Source of the DNA: Gonapodya prolifera JEL478 | Taxonomy: Eukaryota; Monoblepharomycota; Monoblepharidomycetes; Monoblepharidales; Gonapodyaceae | Length of the DNA stretch: 64,000 nucleotides | Assembly (NCBI GenBank): GCA_001574975.1 | Contig: KQ965797.1 | Coordinates: 107,125-171,124, forward strand | Reading direction: 5' to 3' | In this document: piece after piece, positions 23,001-34,859 of the stretch | Numbering within the stretch: position 1 is the stretch's first letter | Layout of the letters: each line of letters opens with the position of its first letter | The notes under the pieces: model-generated | The model's input: only the letters and a program-made list of their open reading frames with translations | Database searches by the model: none | What the model was told of the DNA's origin: nothing | Position numbers and translations under genes: made by a program

Positions 23001-26000
23001 CATGGGATCCATTCGAGCTAAGTAGAAATGTCCATCGATATGGAGGGCAAGCGTTGGGTGAGTTCATTCACAATTCCGAGCGTATTCCTCGTCGGCTTCT
23101 TAGACCAGAATGTCAAAGGTTCCTTCACGCTCAACTCGGAGTACGTTCCGCTTCACATTTTGGGACACAATTCAAGTGATGCCGCTCCTCGTGGTACTAA
23201 AGCGGCCCCTCGCACTTTGGTCGTTGACGTGCGAGGCAACTCGCCGAACGCTGTTCTTATGGAGTGGGTTGATGCCCGCATTCAATGGTGTTTGTCTTTT
23301 GTGTAATGCCGAAATTCGGAAGTTGCACGCATGACAACGAGACCCCTGCTCAGAGACGCACACCAGAAGACACCCTTCCAAATGCTGCCGTTGTCGCAAT
23401 GGCAAGCTGTGCCATCGGATCTGTAAAAGGTTATGACGAAATCATTCCCGAGCTGCTGAATGTCGTGCACGAATCCCGAAAGTACAAAGTCGCCAAGCTG
23501 GATGATGGTATAATCCGAGGTGAGTAAGCATTCGACATAGCAAGTAACCCGTACAAACTAGAGGACCCCTTCGTAGCCAAGTCCATTCTACAGAGGCTTC
23601 ACCTGAAGATGGCCCAAGAGGGTTACTCGGAAATCCATGTGCACCAAGAGACTGAGGTGTGAACGCTTTTCTTGCGCGTTCCCCTTCTGGTCGTCTAACA
23701 ATAAATTGCCACCTTATAGTTCATCTCGATTCACAGGAAGAACCCAGTGACGCATGACGGCTATCTCATGATCGCGCGAACCGCTTTCAGCAAATCGAAA
23801 GGATCAGGTATATAATATTGCCTTTTTGTGCACCTGGCGCGGAACAAACTTTTGGTTCACTTCAGGAGTTGGCCATCAACCAATCTATCTCCGTCAACAA
23901 CAAAGCAGGTTAATGTTTGCTGCATCGATTGTTATGGAACAGAAGAATCCCAGCGCTCAAACAAAAGAGCACATCAACGAATCATTCAAGTCCAAAGTAA
24001 CAGGACTCATTGAAGGTCTCCCGTCGCATCTCATTTTCTCCACAGATAAAAGCTCCATGGTAGAACTCGACTATAAGCCCGACGATCAAGGTGATGCCTT
24101 GACCGTGATCAAGATTATCACCGAGAATTTTGTCCCAGGCAGTGTTGTACTTTTCCGGACCAGTGTCGTTGGATCAGGTATCGACACTCAGTCTGTTAGC
24201 CGAAGTCGTGTTGCTTCCAACCGCGAAAGGTCTGGTACGACAGAGGGAAAGTTAGCGCGACTGTGGAGCCTTCTCGGTTTTGAAAACGAGCAGGCCATAT
24301 TCCAAATGATGGTCAACATTGGTTCGGACCCGTTCACTGCGGTTGGAAAAGGCTGGTTTGGAGATGAAAAGGCTCATTGGCCGCCTGGTTTGTTTGAGGC
24401 TGTCAAAGAGCTTCAGATCACGGATCTCAATATTGTGTTGTATCGCAGTGCAGCGGAAGAAGGGGATGGCATAGGTAAGCTCGTTTTTGCACGAAAGTTC
24501 GGACTCCTGTTCTGACTGGGTGATTCAAGGGTTCGGTACATACGACATTCCAGGGCTGGGAAATCTTGCTTACGCAGGGCTTCAAGGGTTCGTGTCGGCA
24601 CTGAGTCCAGTAGCAAGAAACAATGATCTCGGTGCCGCTATTTGTGGCAACTTGCGAGCTGGTCCGTGGATGATGGACTACATTGTTGGCAGACTTGAAA
24701 AGTAAGACTAGATGAATTGTGCAAACATGGTATGTTTTACTAACCTTTTCTTTCAGTTACGCCAAACGTTTCCCGCGGATTGAAGGCATCCGAAACTGGC
24801 TGAATGAACGATTTCAGCTCATTTGCTCCCTTTCCGCTGACTTAATTCCGAAGTACTTCGGGCTCGTTTTGTTTTGCGCCTATCAGGGCTGCCGAATCAG
24901 GGCTGTCGCAGTCCACTCTCTTCCAGCATTTACAAAATCCTCCTCATTCACCGATTCTCTTGAACTCTTTACACATGCCTTAGCAATGGGAGCACCTCAA
25001 ATGTACGGACACGTCAACTCAACCGGGTTGATTCCTGATGCACAGACGTTTCCTGGAAAGCTCCCACCGTCAGTTCTTCATCCAGACAAGTCGGTGAAGA
25101 TAGCGTCACTTGCAGCGGGACTCCCACACTTTGCGACAAATCATATGCGCCTGTGGGGTCGTGATGTTTTCATAGCACTTAGAGGCTCCCTTCTGCTGAC
25201 AAGAGCATTCGATGCTGCTAAGACCCATATAATAGCTTTTGGCAGCACTTTGAGACATGGACTAATCCCAAATCTCCTCGATAGTGGGAAGTATCCGAGA
25301 TACAACGCAAGAGATGCTGCTTGGTTTTGGCTACTCGGAGTTCAAGATTACGTGAACAATGCACCGGAAGGTGTAGCCTTCTTAGCTACAGAAGTTCCGC
25401 GAAGGTTTGCCCCACCACGGAGATACAGGAGAAGCGTAGACGGCAAAGTGCAGCCAGTTGACACAGACCATGAAGATGAATTGACTGATAAGTTTGTGGA
25501 GTGGGATTCTCCCGACAGCTACAGATTCACATCTACTGTGGCGGATTTAATTTTCGAAGTTCTGGATCGTCACGCTCGGGGAATCAAATTCAGAGAATGG
25601 TAAGCATCGAGTGTAATTTTTGCGGATTAAGTTAATTGCAATATTTTTACAGGAATGCCGGCAACCGCCTTGACGAGCACATGAAAAACGAAGGGTTCAA
25701 TATTGAAGCCCGAGTAAGATTTGAGGATGGAACGGGCTTTGTGACTGGGGGAAACAGATTCAATTGTGGAACTTGGATGGTGAGTTTGACTTGACCGCAA
25801 CGGAGCCCCCAACAAAATCGTGATTCAAACCGCATTATCTTGAAAGGATAAAATGGGGTCAAGTGAAAAGGCTGGCAACCGTGGATTCCCCACAACACCC
25901 CGTGATGGTGCTGATATCGAGATCGTAGGACTTTGCAAGTTCGCTGTGGGGTGGTGTGCTCGTTTGGCGAAGCTCGAAGGTGGAAAGTGGTTCCCCTACA

Positions 26001-26965
26001 AAGGTGTCACTTGGAATGGGACGTTAATTTTTTGGGATCAGTGGAACGAAATGCTTGTAACTTCGTTTGAGAAGCATTTCTACATTCCGGAAGGTATGTT
26101 AAAGACTTTCTTTGTGTCTGTTTGAATTCGTTCCCAATACCTTCCCGAAAGACGAATCCCAGTTCAACAACTATGTTCTCATTCCTGAGCTTGTGAAGCG
26201 CAAGGGTATTTACAAGGACACATGTGGTGCAACCTTGAAGAATATGGACTATCAACTGCGCCCGAACCTGTGCATCGCAATGACTGTGGTTGGTGTCCAT
26301 AGCAAGTTATGAGGTAGATGAAAGCACCGCTCACATTCTTGTCCTTTAGGCGCCCGAATTGTTTAATCCTCTTCATGCGAAGGTGGCCCTTGAGAACGTC
26401 AAAAAGATCCTCCTTGGACCACTAGGTTCGTCGAATGCTTTGAGTACAGAGGAATCACAGCTCTCACACTCATATGCAGGCATGAAGACACTAGACCCTG
26501 AGGACTGGGCTTATCGAGGCTTCTATGATAATTCCAATGACTCCACGGATCCCAGCGTAGCACATGGGGCTAATTATCACCAGGGCCCGGTGAGTTATGC
26601 TTTTGGGTTGGCTTGGGGTACGTAATTGACTTCCCCTCCTCCAGGAATGGTTTTGGCCAATGGGATATTTCCTCCGCTCTTACCTTCACTTCAACCGCCA
26701 AAAAGAAGCAGCTGACGAAAGTTTGAGCTACTTTGTTCAGCGAGTTCTTCTAAAGCCGAAGCGGCATTTGTTGGATGTAACCAAAAGTCCCTTCGCTGGT
26801 CTTCCGGAACTTACCAATGCCAATGGAGAATATTGTGCTGGTTCATGTCCGACGCAAGTAAGTCACGGAATAGAATGGTTGCGGTGAAATGCTCATTTTC
26901 CCTCGGTGCAGGCATGGTCCATGGGGTGCCTTTTGGAGGCCGTGCAGGATCTCATCACCGCATAG
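20096..26965 (+). CDS. GDB1: Glycogen debranching enzyme (4-alpha-glucanotransferase / amylo-1,6-glucosidase)
   Basis: The start [20 protein letters not shown] is at 20096, with more than a dozen exons. The N-terminal sandwich domain includes [16 protein letters not shown]. The transferase domain follows: [36 protein letters not shown] and [19 protein letters not shown] with the catalytic Asp and a downstream [12 protein letters not shown]. The C-terminal glucosidase domain has [61 protein letters not shown] and YHQGP. The last exon, [14 protein letters not shown], ends at 26965. The cytosolic enzyme removes phosphorylase-limit branches from glycogen by moving a maltotriosyl unit and then hydrolysing the alpha-1,6 glucose. 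Both active sites look complete. Glycogen is the main zoospore reserve, which fits the organism. All exons read in frame across short introns. Confidence 0.95.
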
Positions 26966-27377
26966 CATTCCTTTCATACTCTGTCACGTCGTTACATTAA
27001 CACGGAAAAATACACATCTCGTCATGCACATGCAATACGTATTATCTACATGAATGTTCCCGGATCAACTGTCTGACTCGACATGAGGGCCTCGTACAGC
27101 GCTCAGACCGAGAAAGACACTCAACTCAGGCCCCAACAATTCAGACGAAAGCAGTGTGGGCGTTTTTGATTGGTGACGTAGCGAGCGACCTTGAAAGGTT
27201 GGCTGATCAGAGGCTATTCGTAGCACCTCACTGAACAACGAGGAATCGGATTTAATCCTGGGTGGCTCAACTGCAGCGTTGTGAACTCACAATGGTACAA
27301 ATCCCATTTCCTCACTACGTATATTGAGCCCATATCCCCACCCGTCCTTGTAGACCATCTTTAGCTTTAAATGACAT
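26966..27377. other. Convergent intergenic region
   Basis: This is a 3'-flank between the debranching enzyme gene (+) and the LRR protein gene (-). No open frame of note is present. Confidence 0.5.
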
Positions 27378-29310
27378 TCATTTCATCCGAATAAGCCGCC
27401 TCAAACTATATGGAAAGGAGTAAAGACGTAAAGGTAAGTTTGTTGACCCCAGTGCTGACGAGCACCAAATCGAAAATACATCGTGTTCAACAAGGATCGG
27501 CTTCACGTTCGCAAGACGCTTTACAAGCTTGTTGCTGTCAAACAATGGGCCAACCAGCGCGCTGTATGCCCAATGTGCATTCTGTGATGCAATGCAAGTT
27601 ATACGGTTGTATGAGCACAACGACGATGATTACATCCACTCACATTGCCAAAGACGGTCCCGTCAGGCAGCAGGGGTTTGGCCTCGCTCTCTGGGAACGA
27701 ATAGCTGGCTGACGCCAAGGTGCTCGTTGTGAGTTGCTCGACGTACGATGACGACTTCTCGGGTTTCAGGTGGGTCTTTTCGGGAGAGTGGGAAGGAGTC
27801 GCCAGGAAAGGTGGGTTGTTGTACGTGTTGGCAGAGGTGAGATACCCCGATGAGTCATCGCCAGAGTGCAAGGTCGCTGATCGGTTTTAGAGGGTCGAGA
27901 GCTGACCTATGGAGCGATTGTTGGCACTGACAATTGCGCAGGTGATGGAGGAGCGAGAAGGGGTTGTTGCACCACAGGGGGTGACGGCTTCTGTGCTGGC
28001 GGCGAGGGAGGGGGTGGAAGGGCTGGTGGGGGGCAGTGGGGGTGCGGAGTCGTTGGCTGCTTCCTTTTCCCCTCCTTCTTTCCCCCCTTCTTCTCTTCTC
28101 CACCGTTTTCGTTTGAGCCACAGAATTGTGATCGCTGTCACTGCCGCAGTTCACACGACTCCACCAACAACTCCCGCTGCAATTGCCACTCCGTTCGATC
28201 CAGAGTTAGGGGCTGACACGCCCATAGCCGCCGGATTCGTTTCCATGACGATCCGTGATAATGATAAGGTAGAGGTAGAAGGAGTGGTGGAAATGGACGC
28301 TGTGGCAGTGTTTGTCAGCGTTGTCGACGATGGAGCACAGAGGGATGGTATTCTTTCAATCTGCAAGAGATGTTGTTGTAGCTGGCTGGGAGAGTTATTG
28401 CAGGTGATGGCAAAGAGGAGAAACCGTCGCCGACACGACAGGTGGTTAAGGATGCCGGGAGGAGACCGTCGATATTGCCCCACGTGAAGTTATTTCCATA
28501 TAAGAGGAGTTCCGCGAGGTTTGTACAAGATGTCAGAGGAGGAACGGGGCCGGTGAGCCGATTGTTAGACAGGTCGAGTGTAGTTAGGTTTCTGATGCCA
28601 TCCAATCCGGGGAAGTTTCCGGTAAAGAATTGAGTGCAAAGGAAATGTTTCTAAAAGTTTTAAGGGGGAAAGATCGGGGAGAGGTCCTCTGAAGTTGTTC
28701 GATTGAAAATAGCAATTCTGCAACAAGGGAGTTTGGGGGAAGTCCGGAAGGCCTGTGAGCAAGTTCCCACGAACATCCAATGTGTCCAGGATTGAGAGGT
28801 TTTGCATTGACGGGATGCTTCCAGTAAGCTGCTTGTTTCCCAGATTGATACTGCGCAACAGCGGAAATGTCCCCAAGTTTGGTATCGTTCCAGTCAGGCT
28901 TTGGTTCGCAAGCAAGACCGCGGCCACATTCGCCCGTTACATACGAAGTAAGGAGTGGCGGATGAGCAGCAGAGCGTCGCGAAGGGAGCGATCAGGGATG
29001 ATTGGCTGAAGAGCTGTACAAACGGAGTGCAATCATCGAAGGAGATCTGTGACAACGTCGGGGTCGGACCAAGGAGAAGAAGAGAGGCGACGATGGCGGT
29101 GACATGAGAGCGGATGGGTCGGGGGTTTGATCGAGAGGTGTGCAGGAGCGTGGGGATGTGCGGGGAAGGTTGGATGGTGTAGTCCGGACTGATGGTGGGG
29201 TGACAAGAACCGTCCGCATCGTCCGATCGAGTGCGAGATTCGACGAAATCCGTTCCGCAAGTGGCCGTCGAAGTGAGCCAGAGTCGATTTCGTCTGCCTG
29301 CTTGGCCCAT
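27378..29310 (-). pseudogene. Leucine-rich-repeat surface protein, broken
   Basis: From ATG 29310 the minus strand gives a hydrophobic signal/anchor (AIVASLLLLGPTPTLSQ) and a Cys-rich N-cap (DDCTPF...LCCSSATPYFVCNG). LRRs of the plant type follow: LANQSLTGTIPNLGTFP, NKQLTGSIPSMQNLS, GNFPGLDGIRNLTTLDLSNN and RLTGPVPPLTSCTNLAELLL. A Ser/Thr-rich stalk, a membrane helix (GVAIAAGVVGGVV then TAAVTAITILW), a KRKRWRR stop-transfer and a Pro-rich cytosolic tail come next. The tail splices at about 27660 to a last exon ending at 27378. The reading frame shifts by one base near 28930 and again near 28625. A TGA sits in frame inside the membrane helix at 28151-28153. Ligand-binding LRR receptors of this shape are known in early-diverging fungi. 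The gene is either a recent pseudogene or contains assembly errors. Confidence 0.6.
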
Positions 29311-30369
29311 CAGGACCGCCCAGAGATGTTTGAGAACTGGGACGATGTTGGGATCGCAAAGCAGCCAGACAGGGTCGGATCAGGGATTTTGAGCACCAAA
29401 CCCTCCAAAGTTTTCAAATTCTAAATCCCACAAACTATGACACGGCCTCATGGCCTTTACACGAACAGGGGTATTTAAGACCAGAACTCGCAGAAATGGA
29501 AGCGCCACGAGGGAACTTGAGTGACAAACTTCGAGCCAAATCGCGGAATATAAGAAGCTGGGCGAACTCAAGAGAGAGTTGGGTTCGGTAGGGGTGAAGG
29601 GCTGAGCGTTTCTTCCTGGGACTCGACATCCATTGATTGTGCGTGGTCCCTTCTACCAGGGGAAGATCATACATACCTGAGTGGTCGGCGCGCTTCAGCC
29701 GCTTGAGGCGAAGTGGGAGGAACGCCTCACGGTGTTGGAGAAACAGTGGGAGGAAAAGTTCCGGGCGTTGGAGAATGCTGTGAGTTGGCGCACTCAGCGA
29801 GTGGAGTCCAACCTAGAGTTGACTTTCACTCCTCGTACTGGAAGGGCACTAAGAGAGTCCAAGAAGAGGGAGAAGGGGCGACAAGTGTGGCAGCCTAAAC
29901 ATGTTGCTTATGTATCATAGAAGTAATTGGACTTCCTACAAATGAGTTGCGAGACAATCGTTTTCTGAGGCATTCCTCACAACGCCACGATATTCCGCCT
30001 TACGATTGGGGAGTGTTCTCTTCTAGAATTGCAGAGGTAAAGTCACAATCTCAAATTACTGTTTATCCGCTCGAAAGCTGAGGTCATCCGTTGGCTTGGT
30101 GCAATGTCCACGTTGTCTTCGCATTTCGACTACCCCAATCTTGTTGTCGTAAAAGCACCCAAGCATACGTCAGCGAGCGGAGCCGTGGAATCATCAACCA
30201 GGAGTCGGCTCCAGACGTGGACGATTTGGTCCAATTCGGTTCACGGACGAAGCTCACTTTCAGCCCAAACTCCGCGACATGAACTCCGTTACGAATTCGC
30301 AAGGATCCGACCTAGAAAATCGTCGAGGGGAAAGAATTGAGGCTGAGGACTGCGGGGAGAGCCGGTCAT
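29311..30369. other. Region without a firm gene
   Basis: Small open frames occur on both strands. One on the plus strand (29681-29920) is rich in Trp, Glu and Arg and could form a short coiled coil (EAKWEERLTVLEKQWEEKF). No family is recognised. The right part may include the first exon or exons of the phosphatase gene that follows. Confidence 0.35.
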
Positions 30370-33300
30370 TTCAGGAACCCAAATTCGCCAGTGAGAGTGT
30401 TGCTGGACGAAAACATGTGATGCGGGATGGTTTGATTGTTGTGAATGAGGACTTCTGTGGGGTACGTGTTGGGAAAAGAGCTAACACGGTGGTAGGATCG
30501 TGTGCCTTGGCTGTCAGAGGCCGAGATCTTTTGGTTGATGCGACATCATCCACATTTCTGATTTCAATCATTACCCCATCAATTCCACCATAATTCTCCC
30601 ATGCACACAATGCTTACTCGACGCAGAACTTTTCTTTCACCATTCCGCACTCTCCACTCCGACCTTCGTTTCCTGTACACGCCCATTTCCTTGCAGACGG
30701 CCACGGGGAAGCCGTCCTCGTCCCCCTCAACCCTTCAAGGTGGAAGGGATCAAGAGCCGAGCAGTGGGTCCAAAGAATGGGGAAGGAGGTTCCTGAGGTA
30801 GTCGAGGAGTGAGTTTGGCAATAGGGTGACGGTGCCATAAGACAACCTCGATGGAGAGAAGGAAACAGTGTTTCCGCAGGACGGCGACATGTGGGACTTG
30901 CGCGTTCACAATGTTCGATGTTTGCGCATCACCATTCACACTTCATTGACGTAAATGTTTGCTATTGTGCTCTATCTTTGTGCCAAAATTAGGCTGTTCT
31001 TTGACGCCGTGCGCAAGGCGGACGCGTTTTTAGCGGGAATTGTGAGCATAGCTCAGTGGAGGTCCCCAAAGCAGCACAGACTCACATCTCAATTCGATTA
31101 CTTTAGGTCTCCCGTCAACAACCTCCAAACCCACCCACCACACCACCCCTTCCCACCGGCGCCAGTGACGTCGACCCTTTCGCCTTTCCTTCCTCTCCTC
31201 CTGAGCGCAAACTCTCTCCATATCAGACCCCTCCGAGTGCGATGAATGATGCCTCTGCGACAGTTCACACCTCGATGGAAGAGTACATGCCGCTCCTTCT
31301 CAAGCACCTTCTCCCGCCGCTGAGGTCCTTGCACTTGCGGTTGAATCGGCGGTGAATATACCTGACCCCGGATGTGCCGAGACCCCGCTCAGATAGTGCT
31401 TTTGATCTCCCAATCATGCAGTCTCACCAACCACCTCCCGCAACTATCCTCGGACAACGGTTCCACACTTGTTCTCTCCCTTCTCCTTCCCTCTCACCTC
31501 GTGCTTTCCACCGTCGGAGACTCCTCTGCGCTCCTCCTCTATCGCGGTCTCCCGCTCACCGTCTGGTCCCGCACGGGGCACTCCGAGCCGCCCGGGATCT
31601 GCTCGTACGAAGACTCCCTGGGGGGATTTCCGGTGAATCTGAGAGAGGGTCAGAGCGAGGGAGAAGTAAAGAAGGACTACGAGAAGGTCAAGAAGAGGGT
31701 AAGGAAAGTGGAGGGAGGTGGTGGTAAGGGATGGACCGTCTGGAGCCCGAGGAGTGCATATGGGCTGGGGATGACTGCTACATTGGGTGAGTGTAGCGAA
31801 AGTAGAGTTGGGAAATGTACTCTTGGGGGAATGCCAGCAAGCAAGGGCCTTGATGGAATTTGAACACCAACGATTGCGCACCTGCACTCACCTTCCCCCT
31901 GGCTTTTGTTCCAGGCAATCTCAACCACGCCGGATGTACTATATCTCGGACCAATGTATATGTCTTCGACAAGAATGAGCTCGCGGTAGCGGCGGCGGTT
32001 GTGGAGGGACAAGGGAAATTCGGTCAGTCGGATCAAGGAAGGGATAGACTCACTTTAGTGATGTTATCGGACGGTGTGAAGGTGAGAATATCTCGTTCAT
32101 ACTCTGCAGCCCTTCTTACCAAGTGAACTCTCCAGGATGTCCTAACGGCATCTCAAATCGCCCTCCTGTCACGTTCGCTCCTTCACGGCCTCCGCCTCTG
32201 CTCAGGCACAATACCAGCACCTTCCCCAACCTCACCCCCGGACTTGACGGACGATCCTTCCCTCCCTGTTGAGAACATCGTGGCTCGCGCTCTGCTCCTA
32301 AATGATGCAGCTGGAAGAAAAAGCGCAGAGGAAGTGATGGAGTGTGTTCAAGAGGCGGCCACTGGGGAGGAAGGGGAGGAAATGATTGGTGGCAGCAGTG
32401 ATGGGGATGAAGTGGTTGCACGGCCGAGTTTGAAGGTACTGTGCCGCGCACTTGTTCATGTGGCGAGGATGAGGGGTAGTGGAGACGATGTCACTGGTAC
32501 GTTGATGGGACGTTGTGTGAGGTTGTAGCGTATCTAACAGATGTCAACAAACAGCTTTGGCGGTTGATGTTCCCTTACCTCCATCCCATACTCTTCCGAC
32601 CTCGGCTACTGCGTCCGAGCATAGCTTGCCGTCTCCAAGCACATCACCTGCACCAGTATCTGCTCAGCGTCGCTCCCCATCGGCGACTCCGTCACCGCTC
32701 CGTGCAGATGCTAACGAGCTCCGACGACTGATTGCACCTCCGTACGATGCACAAAATGAAAAGAGGTGCGGTTCGGAATTGGATAAGATGGCTGAGAGGA
32801 TTCTAGTCGAGCCCGGAAGCTTGATAGGCATGGAAGTGGCGTTGGGAGGTGCAAGGGAAATCCAAGATCCTGTAGAAGGCAAGCTCGAATTTCCTCCTGC
32901 GCTTATAGAAGGGAATGAGTTGGAGGAGACGGAGTCGTCGTTTGACGACGCATTGACTGCTGAGGAGGAGTCGGGCCGAAAACCTGAAGGATGTGATGGA
33001 CCGCCCGAACACTCAGAAGTGGCGACGGACCATCCCGCCGACAGTCTTGGAGACAAACCGAATCAAGAAATCGCAGTTGATATTCCCGAAGTGACAATCG
33101 TCGAAGCGGACTTAGCCAAAAGTGACGATAAGGACCGAGAGAACCCCGTTGTGAGACTTCTGCATGTCGGCGATTCTGGCCCTCACCTCTCAGGGCCCGA
33201 TGACCTTCGAGAAAGGACAACTGCAACGAGTGGAAGGATTGGAGTCTTTCAGAGCACCGATAATCCCGATAGAAATACCTATGCAGCTGAAGATTCCATT

Positions 33301-34698
33301 CAACGACGGATCGAACGTGTTGATGACCCAATCCCCTCAGGACAAGGGCCGGATGTTGATTCAGGGACAATCTCCATACCGATCAGTGCACAGTTGGAAA
33401 CTGGGTCGTTGCTGATTGATGACGAAGAGGTTCCCCTTGACAGCTCTTCCATTATTATTGGGAGAGGCACAAACGATAGCCCCATGATGGGTGAAGACGA
33501 AAAAGAAATTATTGGCGGAGAATGGCCTCTCAGTGGATCGCAGCAGCTCGTAGACGAGGATGAAGAACCTGCAGCGCCAAGCCAAGGTTCCATTGAGAGC
33601 CCGCATTCCGAGTACGGCAAAATTGGTTACAAAGAGATGAATGAGGAACCCTTGTCTCAGGAAAGCGTCGTTTTCTTGGGCTCTGAGTTGATGAGGATGC
33701 GAAAAGATTCTGGGGAATCTGTGGATTTGATGGATGGAGGAGTTACTCCAAAGCCTCTTAAAGGAGGTCAAATCGGTGACTCCGATCTTTCGGTGGCAGC
33801 GAAGAGAGTAGTGTGGGATATGGTCGACGAGGCGATGTCCGGGGTTGCTTCACCAGCTGAAGGCCCTCCCGACGAATTTAAATCTAACTCCCAGACTGCG
33901 GAGTCGCCAGAAGAAGCTGATGTCTTTGAGGCACAGTCGACTGCGAACAATTCTGCCCTTGTCGTGCTGACGCAGGACCCCATTGCACCTATACGTGATG
34001 TTCTTGATATGGGGGGAGGAAGGTTGTCACCAGAAGAACGCTCGAATTCTGGAAAGCGACCTCTGCTGGAGTCCGACACCAACTCTGAAATTGACAATGT
34101 GCCGTCTTCAAGACGTGACCTTGTCACTCAATCAGAGCAAACGGATTCTGCATCCCAGATGTCGACCAGTAGTGAACAAATTTTAAAGCGCCGCAAGTTG
34201 AGTAATCCGACGGAAAGCAATGGAGTGAGGGAGCTTTGTGCTTCTGCAGCATTGTTCATCCCCGATATTTCCGAGCACAAGGACGTGTCAGATAATCACC
34301 TCGTTGAAATTTTGAATCAGGCGGAAGGACTGGAACGCGATGAGCCATTATCAGAGGAAATCCCAGATGCCACCCCAGTTGAACTCGATGACTACGCACA
34401 ACCCCGTGAGTCTCTCCAAGCACCCGACTCAGAGGACGTTCCTCTCCGGCCCAGCGAAGTGCCATTTATGGTGTCGGAAGACCAGAAAGAAGAGGAGCAA
34501 AAGCAGATCAATGACGACACGCACCAATTCAAGCACACAGTATCCTCTCAGAATTCATCTCAGACTGAAATTTCCCCTTCCTTCAGCTCTTCGAATGAGG
34601 ACGCCTCAAGTAGTGCCTCTGGAAAGCGTCCCCATTCGGAGGTCAGTACGGACGATGGAAGCACGACGTCACCAACGAAACAGAGAAAGCTGACGTGA
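30370..34698 (+). CDS. PP2C-type (PPM) protein phosphatase-like protein with long acidic tail
   Basis: A spliced catalytic region of PP2C type is visible. An exon near 30410-30465 reads RKHVMRDGLIVVNEDFCG. An exon from 30697 begins the DGHGE metal-binding motif, with the Asp codon split by the intron. An exon near 31160-31350 reads SMEEYMPLLLKHLLPPL. From about 31470 comes GSTLVLSLLLPSHLVLSTVG followed by DSSALLLYRG. The next motifs are VMLSDGVKDVLT (about 32065-32145) and GSGDDVTALAVDV (32470-32565), where Asp-Asp replaces the usual Asp-Asn of the last motif. From 32557 the frame runs open for about 700 codons of acidic, Ser/Glu/Pro-rich sequence, ending KRPHSEVSTDDGSTTSPTKQ at 34698. PP2C enzymes are Mg/Mn-dependent Ser/Thr phosphatases. 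The 5' end is uncertain. Confidence 0.65.
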
Positions 34699-34859
34699 TC
34701 TTAGTGCTGAGTAATCGATGTGTACATAGAGTCAAGTACGATGCTTTCATGTTGCATTTACAATTTACGAATGAAGAATCCTTAATAATCAGAGCCCACG
34801 ACAGGGAAAATGGCCTTTTGGTGCCCACTCTACGCAGTCTCTTGTTCCCTCTTTCCTTC

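Noticed and set aside
29681-29920. Coiled-coil-like frame as the gag-like remnant of a mobile element
   Set aside because: There is no terminal repeat, polymerase or integrase signal nearby. The frame is too short to assign.
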